A stretch of 64,000 bases of DNA, taken from contig NC_066315.1 in assembly GCF_022539315.1 (NCBI RefSeq), forward strand, positions 22,605,649-22,669,648. Reading direction: 5' to 3'. Made by a program: the position numbers and the translations under genes. This DNA comes from Serinus canaria. Lineage: Eukaryota > Chordata > Aves > Passeriformes > Fringillidae. The notes beneath the pieces are model-generated. The model worked only from the letters and a program-made list of their open reading frames with translations. It was not told the DNA's origin and searched no databases. Below are positions 47,501-58,524 of the stretch, piece by piece. The first letter of the stretch is position 1. The number at the start of each line of letters is the position of its first letter.

Positions 47501-50500
47501 GTGAAGTTTTCACGTAGTTTATGAAAATAGCTCAATAGATGTTCAGATAAATATCAGATAAATGTTCAGATAAATATGTGAGGAAAATAGCCACAGCATT
47601 TACCTTGTGTCTATCTGGCTCTGTTTTTTTCTTGTCATCTTAAATGTTGTTTGTTTTTTCTGTGGGATACAGCTACTTCAAATACAGCTCATATCAGCTT
47701 GTGTATGGTTCATATCAGTTGGCAATGGAAGGTGAACAGGACTAGCCTGAGCTTCATTTCATGATTCCATTACTGAATGGTAAAAACAAAGCAAGGAGGC
47801 CTAAGTTCCATAGTGTTCCATGGAAAATTTTTTTGTGGAAGGTTTAAGATGATTGCAGCACCTAGTATTTTCTGTCTTTCAAGACAAGTATAAATTGATG
47901 GTAAGAGAGAACAAGGAGAGAGGCCAGGAAAAGAAAGGATGGCAGTTTATTTGTGAAGAATCAAGTAAGGAAAATTATTATGTGAATTGTTAGTATTGAG
48001 AAAAATACTTCCTCAGCTTATGGCAGTGGGGACAACTTTCATGAGAAGCCAAGACTTCAGGAGTAATAGCAGTAGTGTTAAGAAACAACCAACTCAAGAC
48101 TGAAGTGACTTGAGCTGATCATCATGTGAGATGTGGGTGGTACAGTAATTCTGGGTGGCTGATTCAGGGACTGCCTGTTAGAGCTGTGTCTGCTTCTTCT
48201 GGGTTGATGTGTACCTAAGCGTTATTTACTGAGCAAGAATTTACTCGTGGGTGAAGTGATGCCGTCGTGGCTGCCTGTCAGAGTTTGAATGTTTCACTGA
48301 TATTAATGGTTTTACCCTTCAAACTTAATTAGATGTTTGGTGGTTTGTTATGAATAGCCTAGGGAAGTATCCTAAAGCCTTTCTGAGGTTTAAAGCCTAT
48401 GCAGCTTGATTTTGCACCATCCCCTTCTTAAGCAGGTGCTTTCTGAATTCAGATCACACTGGCTACTGAAGTACTGAGGTTTCAGTAGCTGAAACTGCAG
48501 CAATGAGTCTTCATTACTTCAGACAGGATATGCAAAACAAGGAAGAAATGCCATTACTACCACCTGTAATAAACCTGGTTTGAGCTCATAAACTATACAG
48601 TAGAAGGATTTAGCTTTATGTTGGAGAAGGCTGCTTTAAGCAGAATTTCTCTGTTCTCTTCTTGAGATCCCTTGCCCCATATATCTTCCTCTTATGTGCC
48701 ACAGAAAGAAGAAATCCAGTTATCAGGTTACCTTCAATGGGTAAATTTGTCTCCTTTTTTTTCTGTTGTTTTCAATGTCTCAATCCTGACTTTCTTCTTC
48801 CACATGAATTTCATTACCCTGACTCTCCAGCTTCTGTTACTGCATTTTGGCCGGGTTGCTTTGTTTACTATGCTGCCTGGGCTTAATAATGCAGGGGGAT
48901 GTAAGGGACATGGGTATCTCTGGGAAACAGTAGTGGAAGGTTTTGAGTCTGTCTGTCTTGTTTGGTTTTTCTCATTGTGCTTTATCTGCCTGCTTTTCCA
49001 GAAGTGCAATTGCTGGAAAAGGCCACTTCGACCCTCAGCTCTGTAGGAAGCAGGATAATTGCTTCTGAGGATGCCCAGGATCTGATTAGCAGTAGGAATT
49101 GTTTGGAGGTGGAATATGCATAGGGCAGATGGGATCTTTGGTGAATTAAGCTGTCAGTGCTTAACAGCTTTCTGCTGAATATGTGCAAATTGGAATCCTG
49201 CAGAAGTCACAACTTGTCTAACTGGGTTGAATTTTGACAGGGGGTAGAAAAGGCAATTTTTTAAAAAAATTTTTTTAGAGGAACTTTTTTTGCCAAATTC
49301 TATGTCTTTTCCTCAAGATATATAGATCCTGGCTCATACTCATGAAGCAGTTGTGTAGGAGCTTTTATGTTTGTTTTTTAAAATAAGTAAAATAGGTACT
49401 TCCTTTGTAATATATGAAAACTATCTGAGAAAAGATGGAATTTTTTCCATTTAAACATCTTTCATTTTACCCCCCTTCACCTTTGCAAAAAGGAAGGACA
49501 AATCGACTCATCAGACAGTTGGTTTTTGTGAATAATTTAAGTTTGTCAGTACTAGATACTGCTTTAAAAACAGTCTTACGGTCAGACAACATAAAAGCCA
49601 AGTTATATTTAGCACAGTATTTTAATTTATTTTCTGCATGGATGCCATGCTGGATTTTAGGAAGCAGTAATTTTCATTTACACTTGCTGTACATCTGAAG
49701 CAAAATAGTACTGCACCTTTTTATCATTTTAGGATTATTATATTGAATTAGTATTCCAAAGTATGTTCTATGCAAAGCTAAATTTTACAATCATGCTCTC
49801 TGCTGGAAAGCATTAAGGAGTGTTCCAGTGTAGTGTAGTGTCTTGTTATTTATGTATAGATGAACACCTCATTGTGAGTGTGTGCATATATGTGGATGCT
49901 TTACTTTTATATAGAAAAGTATTTCTTATTATTGTCATACATTTTATGTTTGCACTATCCATTAGTAAGAATTTATGATAAGTCTTAGAGATACAGTGTG
50001 TGTATGTACTTACAGATGAAGTGTAAATAGAAAGAAAATATATATATAACTTCTAAGTGTGATTTTTTAAAAAAATTGTAATGCAATTACTAATACTAAT
50101 GTAAAAATGCTGATGTCCTTTTTGGATGTAATTATAGTTTGCTTACAGCTCAAAAGAGTCTGAATGTTCTTCTGCTGCCTTTATTTCTTGTAGGAAACAT
50201 GAAAGAAAACTGAAGCATGATGAAATACGTAAGAAGTATGGTATGTATCATCTTGTTTTGATACTCTGCCTAAGTTGATTCCTTTTTCCTAATGATTGTT
50301 AAAAGTCACAGCAGAAATAAGCTGCTTTATGAGTGGCAGAAGTAACCAAGCCCAGTTTTCTGCTGATGCCTGTCTTCTGACGCCTGATTTTAGCACATTT
50401 TTGCTGGCCTCTTCCTGCACTGACTGTCCAGCTGGGCAGGTAGACATTGTGCTTGGGATGGGCACTTAAATATATTTATTAAAATAAGTGGTTTATTCTG

Positions 50501-53500
50501 TCTGTTCCTAAGTAAGAAAACTGAGTTTGGGTGTTTTTTTGTTTGTTATTGAATGTGATAAATCAACCTACTTGAACTTTGCTGCTGGACTCATGGCTAT
50601 GGAAGGAGGAGAGACTGACTAGTAGATAGCAAGCTTTTTACATCAAGCTTGAAAAAGAAGGGTGGAGGATGCAGCCTAATGTAGGGATAAATTTTTTTTT
50701 CTTTGTTTTTAAGTGGAGCTGTGGTCCAATTGTAGAAGAATATCACAAGACTGTAGGACCTGCTGTGTTGTGTAGGAGGCTCTTATTATGTAGGCTTGTC
50801 AGTGCTTGCACTTTTCATTTGATTTGTTCATAGGGTTAATAGTACTGTGTATTCAGAGACAGATCTGCTAAAACTCTGCTGCATTTTTTATTATGCAAAT
50901 TGCACTAATGGCAGAAAAGGTATTTCTGGGGGTCTGAACAATCACTCAAAGCTGTTAATTTTCATCCTCTTGTTAAACTGATTGGCAGAGTCTAGGAATG
51001 CCTTCATGAATCTGCAGCCTGCCCTTTGCCTGATGCAGAAGTGATACAGACAAACTCTGCAGGGAATTCTCTGCCTGGAGAACATTTGTAAAGGAATGAT
51101 CTTTTGCTGGAATAGAGGAAAACTACACTGTGAAGCTTGAGCTACTGAGGAAAGAGTGTTGTAGAAACTGGAAGTAATTTTTCTTAAACATCAGTCGGGG
51201 AAGTTGTTCTGTGGTATTTTACAGAATAATTAACCCTGTATCTCAACCACAGTTTAGTTTCAAGAGTTAATCGAGTGGTTGACAACAATAGTCCAGATGT
51301 GAAAAAAAGCAAACAAAATCTAAGCACAACATGAAACAATACAGGCTTTTTGTGATTGTTTCTCCTTAGAAGAGACCTCACAGTCAATCACAGCAAGTTT
51401 GAATCATTGGGAAAAGTCTGGTGAAGCACTTAGGGCAATGGCTGTGTCCCCACAATAACTTGCAGCACTCACTGCAGATGGACCTTTGCCTCTCCTGGAT
51501 GTAGCCAAGATGCAGTCCTGGGTGTAGAGTCACAGTTCCCTTATCAGAGCCCTGCACTGGGGTTCAGTGTTGTGAAAGCTGCATTCAGTTGTGTTCTGCT
51601 TGTGAAACCAGTTCATTTGTCTCTGCATGGCCCTACATTTTACTGAAGACAGTTGTCTGTTCAGTACTCAACTTTCAGAGCTTTGTGGAGTGGTTTGCTG
51701 GGTCTTTTTGGAGTACTTGAGTTCCCTGACATTTTAAACTGTATAATGCAATGCCTCTGGAATACAGACATCAAATTCAATAAATCAAGTATTGCTTGTA
51801 GCTATACTGTCCACAGTCATAGGAGAGCTAGTGTCATTTTGCCTCCACTATCAATGAATAAATGAGAAAAAAGTTTGTACATTCATTGCGTTAATAGAAG
51901 GTGTTCCTTCTTGTAGGAGGTCAGACATACTCACTTCTTCCTGCACTTAGGTTTTGCAATGCAGCTTACCTGCACAAGATTGCAATTGGACTATAAAACT
52001 TAAATTTTATTAGCAAACTTCCATATAAAGTTTATTGACAGGTTTTGCTGTATTGCCAAAACAAAGATTCATTTATATTATCAGATATATAAATTTGGAA
52101 TCTCATGGTTAATTTTTGTTTTAAAGAAAAAATTTACTCTCACATAACATAATTAGCACATCCTTAAAAGATGTATGTAACTGAGGAAAAATGAAATACA
52201 AAATATGTATAAATTTTGAAATTCAAAAATATAATTGCTGTTGAATATAAAGGTTGCATTCTGATAATACACAGACAAATGGTGGTCAGGTTAACTCAGT
52301 GAGACTTGGATCTTCTGTCCACATTTTTTACTGTCTAGAAAATACAGATGTTAGCATATTAAACATAATCTAATAAAAATTGCTGCAAATAATTATGGAG
52401 ACACTAGATTATTTTGCACTCTAACACACTGCAGAGAGGATTCTCAGTTAAGTAGGCATGGATGAGTGGCAGAATGACAATGACTTTGTTAACCTGACTG
52501 TAGATAAAGATGATGATGCCCGAAATTTCAGTATTTGGTTGGCTTTAAGGGAATGCCTTTTCCCATTTCATCCCCAGCTTTCCATACCCCATTTAAATGG
52601 TAATTACACATTTATAATGCACTGCAGGTGTCACTCTAGCCACAATCCTTTGGGAGCATTGGAAGCAATAGAGAGCTTTAGCAACCAGGAGTACGCACTT
52701 TCAATTGTTTCTTTGTTGCACAATTTGATAGTATTTTTCATTTGCTCACATATATGAATGCAATGTGATTACACAAATTATATGTTGACTCTTAGGAAAA
52801 ATTTAAAGTAGAATTTGGAGTACTTTGCAGCTTGTGTAGTACACAAAGGAACTGCAATTTAATTCCTGCTGCATTTGCTTCTATTGTGTGTTCAGTATAG
52901 CAATAGTGAGAAGCTGCTTTATTATTTATTTATTTGAGGATTTTGCAAAGTATTAGTGGAATGATTTTTTTCATTTAATTTTTGTAAAATTATTATCATT
53001 TCATTGCTTTAGTTCTGCAAAGCTTTTGATTAGCTATTTTAATGATATGTAATCCTCTCTTGTTTATAAGGCTTTGGTTTTTCAGTACATTCAGTACAGT
53101 TTTTTTTACATTCAGTAGTTTATGACAGTAAATGTTTCTTCTGTTCAAGGTAGATACTTTGCCTTCACCTTCTTTAGTGTTCTGAATGCAAGGCAGGAGA
53201 ACCTTACATTGCCAAACACTGAAAGCTATTTAGTTTGTTTGTTAAGAATTCTGTTGTTAATATGGGGGTCTAGAAATAAAGAGGAAAAGTTTAATAAGGG
53301 GTGAAGACATACAGCAAACTAGGTTGGTTTTTTTTGTTTTCAACTTTACACAGTCTCTTGTAAGTATTTCACTTAATTCTGTTTTTGGTTAGTGTTGATA
53401 CGTGATGAGAGTCAAATCTCAATGACTGGGAATATGCATAGTTAGTATACAATATAAATGAATATGCTGGAAAGAGGTATTAATTTCTTTTCACCATTGT

Positions 53501-56500
53501 TTTGTCATTTCATATTTACTAACATGCTTCATTATTTCCTATAAACTAATGAAAAATACTTGACTACTGTACCTTTCAAGTTTTTGAGTGTTTCATAGAT
53601 ACTGCTAAGTAGGTCAAATACTAACCTCAAAATGAGGGTAAATAAAAGTAAGAACTTTTAAGTGACCTGTGTGCCAAAATTCAAGTTCACCAGTGACATG
53701 AAATGAACTTGATTGCAAACAAGGCTCCTGAAGATGCAAACATCTGGTTTCTCTGAACCCCTGAGGGTAAATGACAACTTGGGTAGTGGCTCTCATGTCA
53801 GACAGGAAACAGTCGAGAGACAACTCCTGTCTGGTTCCAGGCAGCACCAGAGCTTCAGCTGAACCAGACATGCTGCCCCAATAGCATGGGCTGCCAGCTC
53901 CTCCTGACACTGGCAGGGCAGCTGTGGCAGCTGACAGATGTTTTTTGTCAGGCTCCTTTTTTTGTATGTCTCCCCATATAGTTTTTGTCCACTTACTGGA
54001 GCCTGATACTTTTTCAGTAAGAGTTGGTGCAAGTGATGGGCTGCTGTCTCACTCCTCTTACTTAAAGTAATCTTATGATGTACTTAAAAGGGTAGAAGAA
54101 ATTTAAATGCTGGGTGCAGGCTTGAGAGCAAGGCTGAAAGCAAAGTGTATCAGGTATTGTAACCCCTGGTTATCCTCATTTGGAAGGAGGGCTTGCCATT
54201 TCTCTTGGAGTCCCTTTTTTCTAGGAGATCAATTTGTGAAGTCAGAGCCAAAAATATTCGCACTGGATTGACCCATAGTTCTTAAAGCCTATTTAGTTTC
54301 AGTATTTTGTGATAAAACAGGTGAGAGTACTTTAAGTTAGGCATAGTAATTCCTGATGGGTGTTGATTAGATCTGTTCATTCCTAAACATAATGCAGTAA
54401 AATTAAAGGAAGTACTACTGGGAATGATATGTGGAGTGAGGAGTAAAAATGACACATTCACTTGAAATATGAGGATTAGTTTTCTAAAATGGCTTTTAGC
54501 TGAGTGTTTTGGGGCCAGGGGAAGAGGAGAGTATATTCACTCCTCAGAATGGTGTAGGAAAGGTTTATCAGGACTCTTACGCAATCCTCTGATTAATTTG
54601 AAATTGGCACTGCTGGATGTAGAAAAACTTTTCCATTGGGTTTCAGCTGTTTAAGCTGTAAAGAACAGTGTCTGGTGGTTTACTGTGCTACTTTCAGACC
54701 TATGAAGTGTTGAGTATGTGTCCTGAATGAAATAGCATAAAAATGTAATAAGCACTTGCCAGACTCTACAGAGAAAAATCTGCAGGCTATGTTCATATTT
54801 TCAAGGAATATGGTACCACCTCTTGCCACTTAGTGGAAAGTATTTTGAAGTTAGATGCATTTATTTGTAAATGGAACTTAATGAGTGCAGGGAGTTTATG
54901 CAATGGCAATTGTAATAATAGTGGTAATTTCCAGTATTGATGCTGATTTTTGGTAAATGTTGTGTAAATGTGTTTTGTGTTTCAAAAGGGTGAAATACAG
55001 GAGTACTGCACTTTTTTTTTTAAGTTGGACTACTCTGTTGTGTTTCAGGTAACTAAATATATTAGGAGCCATATATCCTAGCTGCCAAAGTGTTAACAAA
55101 TCTGGAGGAAGGGTGGGGGTGGTGATGATCTGGGAGTAAAATAAATGTTTCTTCTCTCTTTGGGTTGGGGTTAAATTAATGCAGGAATATTACCTGAAGG
55201 CACTGAAGGTTGAATGGCAGGCCAAGGATAATAGAGGATTGTTTATTGTGTATTAGTTTACTTGACAGCTAGAATAGACATAGTGGACATCACAACTGCT
55301 TGTTTAAATGCATGAAAGGTAATATTAAAATTAGAGAAGTAACCACTTTCTAGAAGCTTAAAAATATAAAAACTTCAAAATTTGAAAATAGTGTAGATTA
55401 TTTTTGGCAATTATATCATCTAAGCATATTCTTGTTAAACAAATGCCTAATTTTTATTTATTTATTTTTTCAAAACCAATTATAGAAATGGATAGTACCT
55501 CTGTACAAGGTACTACACCACGTAAATAGACTATATGTCATATTATCAGGCTGAAGCTTTATAAATGTTACTGGCTTACTCCTTGGACAAGTAAGGGTCA
55601 TATGTATGAGGGTTGACTGCTTGTAATCTTGTTTATTTGAGTGATTATAGGACCTTTCATATTTATTCTTTATTCCAAATATTTACTGTTCCCTATCAGG
55701 TAGTTAGTTGCAGTAACTGATAGAGTAATCAGCCCTGAGCAGTTGTGCTGCTTGACTGGCATCTTAAAATAACCTGGCAGTTCAAATGAAGCTCACCAGC
55801 TGCACAAGGTAGGCAATAGTGTAGTCTGCCTACAGCACCATTAGGTTTTGCCTTTCAGATAAAACTGTCAATATTCAATATCTGTGTGCAGGTATATGTG
55901 GAAAAAGCTTTGGTATGAAAAGGACTGAGAGGAGTTCTTACAAGGTTTGGCAGTGACTAGAAATATTTTTTTTCATTGTTGCGAATCTGAACGTTTGTGA
56001 TTTGGAGTTGCTCGGCTGCACTGTCCTCTGTCTCCATGCCTAGAGAAATGAGCTACAGAAGAGTCCTTGTCAGACATCAGTATAAAAATCTTGGCAGAAA
56101 AGGTAGCAATAGTGTCCTGTCCTTTCAAACATAAGGTCAGCCTCTGCACTCTTATAGGACTCCTTTATTTTCAGTCTTCTGCCTACCCCAGGTTTAAAGT
56201 GTGGTTTAAAGTCTCTTTGAAATTATTTTCTGTGTGGAGCAGCGATTGCTCAGCTAACCTATACAGAGGATGCTCTGCATATCCAGCCACTCAGCATAAT
56301 TGGATGGCTTTGCAGTGCTTTCTGTGACAGTATTCTAGTATAAAGTCATTAAGAATCTTTGTGAGGGAAACATACTGTAACTTGGATTAAGTGATGCTCT
56401 CGTTCTGGTCCGTGGTGGTTTTAGTGCACATAAGAAGTGATCTTCATTTTTTCTTAGAGATTATTGTCCTGTTGCAGATAAGCTGTCAGTGGCTGAATGT

Positions 56501-57020
56501 GACAGATGGTTGGGTATAATTGAAGGAGAACTAAGTCAAAGTAGCAACATCTTACATTTTAAAAGGATGATGATCTTATAGTCACTTGCATTTATAAACT
56601 GGCCACTCAGAATCTGTTCTTCTTGAGACATCTCTATACTTGGATTTTTTTCAACTTGATTCTCACAAGTGCATTTTTTGGGGTATACCTCACAGATGAG
56701 AAATGTTTTTTCTGTAATAATTTTTCATAGAAAAATGTTCTCTCCCTGCTAAATCATGGAATACTTATTCATGATTATTGTCTGAGAAATAAGAGTGCTT
56801 AAGAACACTTCCAATTTATTATAATACTTAACTGTCTGGGTAATAGAGCAACCATTACAAGAATTGCCTTTTGGATTTGTTACATGTAGTTACCCATAGC
56901 AGTGAAGTCAGTAACTCAGAGTTTTTCTCTAAAAAGAAAATGATAACTGTAGTTCCATTTTGTTTTACAGGTCTTCTCCAGGATTCTGATAACCCTTACA
57001 GCAGATTTGAGAATGAATAA
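35122..57020 (+). CDS. PTTG1IP2: PTTG1IP-family type I membrane protein, 7 coding exons
   Basis: Spliced CDS: 35122-35236, 37350-37402, 39779-39887, 42529-42643, 46146-46211, 50194-50240, 56971-57020. These total 555 nt, or 184 aa plus stop, with GT-AG junctions and a continuous frame. Order of parts: signal peptide (about 1-24, hydrophobic LWLQGLALLW then AVAG); cysteine-rich PSI-like ectodomain (C40, C48, C51, C57, C60, C66, C81, C91) with sequons at N54 and N63; one membrane segment (about 97-115); a juxtamembrane CCCYCCYC cluster (116-123) and RRRSRRRR stop-transfer stretch; a charged coiled coil (about 132-167); and the C-terminal motif NPYSRFENE (176-184). Family knowledge: PTTG1IP (PBF) binds securin and has a tyrosine sorting signal at its tail. 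The position after CLDN12 points to the paralogue PTTG1IP2, which is poorly studied. I cannot exclude that an aligner would name it plain PTTG1IP. Confidence 0.85.
35595..35715 (-). mobile_element. CR1 LINE 3'-end fragment, antisense
   Basis: 'cccagaatcgcaggatggcg' then 'gattggaagggaccacagtg' is the reverse complement of the CR1 3' tail ('tccaacc...tctgtgattctgtg' type), continuing as 'agcagggtatcctagag'. It lies just inside PTTG1IP2 intron 1 beyond the CpG island. Confidence 0.75.
35716..37349 (+). other. Rest of PTTG1IP2 intron 1
   Basis: AT-rich intronic sequence with no recognisable element. The short open frames in it have no known protein content. Confidence 0.5.
37350..37402 (+). CDS. 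PTTG1IP2: PTTG1IP2 coding exon 2 (start of PSI-like domain)
   Basis: Follows 'gtttctttag'. It completes G|CA and encodes A-C-S-A-F-S-Q-K-S-C-E-E-C-L-R-N-V-S. The CEECLxNVS block is the family hallmark. It ends TCG|GTAAGG in phase 0. Confidence 0.9.
37741..37800 (+). repeat. Imperfect tandem duplication, about 32-base period
   Basis: 'aatgtctgtctgataaactc' (37741-37760) is followed by 'aaatgtccatctaataaact' (from 37772), both continuing into 'cag..cttag'. These are two diverged copies of one unit. Confidence 0.75.
38508..38600 (-). mobile_element. Diverged CR1 fragment, antisense
   Basis: 'ggattagaagagacctcatg', 'cacctaatccagctttctac' and 'tcaaaacagggtcagcatta' match the reverse complement of a CR1 3' region (ggaagggacctc...ctagtccaacc...tcaaagcagggtc). 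It is old and short. Confidence 0.6.
39779..39887 (+). CDS. PTTG1IP2: PTTG1IP2 coding exon 3 (PSI-like domain)
   Basis: Follows 'cttttgcacag'. It encodes C-L-W-C-Y-T-N-N-T-C-I-D-Y-P-V and then RSIFPPTSLCSLSNARWGVC-W, near-identical in pattern to PTTG1IP. The frame and phase (1) place the end at TGG A|GTAGGT, giving Ile93 where PTTG1IP has Val. Confidence 0.92.
39888..42528 (+). other. PTTG1IP2 intron 3
   Basis: About 2.6 kb. It contains an antisense LTR remnant (about 41005-41552). The open frames at 41202-41523 belong to that element. Confidence 0.6.
41005..41552 (-). mobile_element. Degenerate endogenous-retrovirus LTR, antisense
   Basis: Diverged copy of a common avian LTR. On the + strand it runs from a 'gcttcctccctctctcccat' block through 'ttgattgagataaggacagt' (A-rich tract after it), 'gctgaccatgacattatctg' and 'acactggtgtgttaccagca' to 'gctgctgtgaagtaagttaa'. 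The sense strand would begin with the TGT..TGG.. terminus near 41552. It shares its block order with the copy at about 57725-58213, so the two support each other. Only LTR-type sequence is seen and no internal retroviral genes, so it is probably a solo LTR. Confidence 0.7.
42529..42643 (+). CDS. PTTG1IP2: PTTG1IP2 coding exon 4 (transmembrane segment)
   Basis: Follows 'atgtttttcag'. It encodes (I)NFEALIIAMAVVAGLILV and SITVCCCYCCYC, then RRRSRRR. That is one membrane helix followed by a Cys/Tyr cluster and a basic stretch, so the C-terminus is cytoplasmic. It ends AGG AG|GTAAAT in phase 2. Confidence 0.92.
42644..46145 (+). other. PTTG1IP2 intron 4
   Basis: About 3.5 kb. It contains a 38-base-period duplication at 45373-45431 and poly-T tracts. 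I recognise no transposable element. Confidence 0.5.
45373..45431 (+). repeat. Direct duplication, 21 bases at 38-base spacing
   Basis: 'ggcaattgtccatttactaa' (45373-45392) recurs as 'ggcagttgtccatttactaa' (45411-45430) with one mismatch. It is a recent-looking local duplication in intron 4. Confidence 0.85.
46146..46211 (+). CDS. PTTG1IP2: PTTG1IP2 coding exon 5 (coiled coil)
   Basis: Follows 'tttttctggcag'. It encodes R-L-E-E-E-E-E-Q-L-A-R-K-R-E-E-R-R-L-Q-S then LQR, a highly charged helical stretch. It ends CAG AG|GTAAGT in phase 2. Confidence 0.9.
46212..50193 (+). other. PTTG1IP2 intron 5
   Basis: About 4.0 kb. It includes a short tandem motif at 47537-47575 (gttcagataaatat twice) and otherwise ordinary sequence. 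The open frames at 46776-49188 show no recognisable domains. Confidence 0.5.
50194..50240 (+). CDS. PTTG1IP2: PTTG1IP2 coding exon 6
   Basis: Follows 'tttatttcttgtag'. It encodes (R)KHERKLKHDEIRKKYG, with the RHDEIRKKYG-type block shared with PTTG1IP. It ends TAT G|GTATGT in phase 1. Confidence 0.92.
50241..56970 (+). other. PTTG1IP2 intron 6
   Basis: The largest intron, about 6.7 kb, AT-rich. Simple A/T tracts occur (ATTT units near 52920 and 55450). A GC-richer part at about 53690-54040 has overlapping minus-strand open frames (53614-53910, 53793-54032) that I do not recognise. No clear exon or transposon. Confidence 0.5.
56971..57020 (+). CDS. PTTG1IP2: PTTG1IP2 coding exon 7 (C-terminal motif)
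   Basis: Follows 'ttttgttttacag'. It completes G|GT and encodes L-L-Q-D-S-D-N-P-Y-S-R-F-E-N-E then TAA at 57018-57020. The NPYxRFEN tail is the PTTG1IP family C-terminus, with a tyrosine of the kind reported for phosphorylation and endocytosis in PTTG1IP. Confidence 0.94.
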
Positions 57021-57379
57021 AGATGAGCACCTTCCACAAGAGCTGTACTCCAGAATCCAGGAAGACAGTTTGTTTTCATTAGCCCTTTGTGCTCTTTCAC
57101 TTTTGTTTTTTTCTCTCCAAAGTGGTTTTTTCCTGGTTGTAAAACTAGAAGCAGCTAAGACTTTCTGAAATAACATACTTCTATCTCCTACATGTATGGA
57201 ACTAATTTTCCATAAACGTTTTTTGTTGTTGAAATGTTCACTGAAGTTAGTTTCTTTCCTCTTCTTAAAATCTATATTTTATTACTTGACTTAGTTGGTT
57301 AATAGTCACAATAGTATGATTTTGAGTTCAGTCTTAACTGCTACTTAAAGCAGGTGTTCTCATGTTCCTAAATAGAGAT

Positions 57380-57400
57380 TTATATATATATATATATATA
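57380..57400 (+). repeat. (TA)n microsatellite
   Basis: About ten TA units directly before an A-rich stretch with AATAAA in the PTTG1IP2 3' UTR. Confidence 0.9.
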
Positions 57401-57402
57401 AA

Positions 57403-57408
57403 AATAAA
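57403..57408 (+). terminator. Candidate proximal poly(A) signal of PTTG1IP2
   Basis: AATAAA right after the (TA)n tract. The downstream sequence is only weakly GT-rich, so usage is doubtful. Confidence 0.35.
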
Positions 57409-57724
57409 AAGCAACATGGAAGCACAGCTCCACGTAGCAGAAATAGTTGATAAGGAATACATCATGCATATTCTTGTGGGTGGAGATTCTTTTGCCTGGA
57501 AAAGCATCTTCCAAGAGTGTAATGTGTAGGGCTTGACAGAGAGGAGCATATTTGTCTTTGAATAATTAAATTCAGTTGTGGGAATGTTAATATGTACTTT
57601 GAATACAGTTAGCAAAATTGGAGGAAGGTTGATCTTGAAACAAACATAGTTAGGTATTCCTAAATTTAAGAAACATCAGCCTGTGTAAGCACTTTCTTCT
57701 GCAAACTTAATGTAAAAAAAAATA

Positions 57725-58213
57725 GTATAAAGTTGCCCAGATTCTGAGCCGGGCCAGCAGCTGAAGCACTGCCCAGCTGCTTCCTCCCTCCCTTGGGGAG
57801 AGGCAGGAGAGAATGGGAACAGCAAAGGGTTGAGATAAAGGCACAGTAAGAAAGGGAAAGGAGGGTAGAGGGAACAAATTCTGCAAAGGCAATTGCCACC
57901 TCCCAGAAGCAGACCTCTGCCCTGCCTCCCCATCACTTTTCTTGGTGAGCCTGGAATAGGGCCAGTTTGGGTCAGTTTTGGCCAGCTGTGCCAACTGTGT
58001 CCTCTCCCAGCTTCTTGTTCCCCCCTAGCCTAGTTGCTGGAGCAAGCAGAGTGGGGGAAAAATGAAACCTTGATGCTGTGCAAGCAATGCTCAGCAAAAG
58101 CCAAAGCACTGGTGTGTGTTACCAGCACTATTTTTGCCACAAATCCAAAGCAAAGCAGCACCATAAGGGCTGCTATGAAGAAAGTTACCTCAGTCCCTGC
58201 CAGAGCCAGTACA
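57725..58213 (-). mobile_element. Endogenous-retrovirus LTR remnant, antisense
   Basis: On the + strand it runs from 'gcccagctgcttcctccctc' through 'gttgagataaaggcacagta', 'gggccagtttgggtcagttt', 'ccaactgtgtcctctcccag', 'gcaagcaatgctcagcaaaa' and 'cactggtgtgtgttaccagc' to 'ccctgccagagccagtaca' at 58213. Reverse-complemented, it begins TGTACTGGCTCTGGCAGGGAC, the typical TGT...TGG...CTGGGAT terminus of a widespread avian LTR family. It is better preserved than the copy in intron 3. No internal retroviral genes are present, and I could not pair a target-site duplication. Confidence 0.8.
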
Positions 58214-58495
58214 ATAAGAAGGCAGTATTTTTTTTTAAACTTTAATTGTTCTTTTGATATTTCCATAATGTGATTTATTTCCTGTCTTTCTTACTTTTCA
58301 TAGAGGTGTTTCCTTGAGCACTTTTGGTAGCTTACCAGTATGATGTGACAAGCAAAGAGCTCTTCTGTCCCCCCAGTCTAATTGTATGTTCCTGTTTATT
58401 CTGCACACTTTAAATCACCTCCCTTGCTGTTTATTATCTGTTAAGCAAGTGTACAGTATTGAAGATGTTTGTGTTATTTTTGTCCACATTCCTAA

Positions 58496-58501
58496 AATAA
58501 A
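58496..58501 (+). terminator. Candidate distal poly(A) signal of PTTG1IP2
   Basis: AATAAA followed within 30-50 bases by the T/GT-rich 'tctgtccacttctgttgttc', the best-looking signal downstream of the stop codon. Confidence 0.55.
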
Positions 58502-58524
58502 CTCTTTAACATCTTGAACATGAT

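Larger units (their letters stand above)
57021..58520 (+). other. PTTG1IP2: PTTG1IP2 3' untranslated region (end approximate)
   Basis: It extends from the stop to one of two candidate AATAAA signals. A short form would end near 57.43 kb, after the (TA)n tract. A long form would end near 58.52 kb and would include an antisense LTR remnant (about 57725-58213). Confidence 0.5.
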
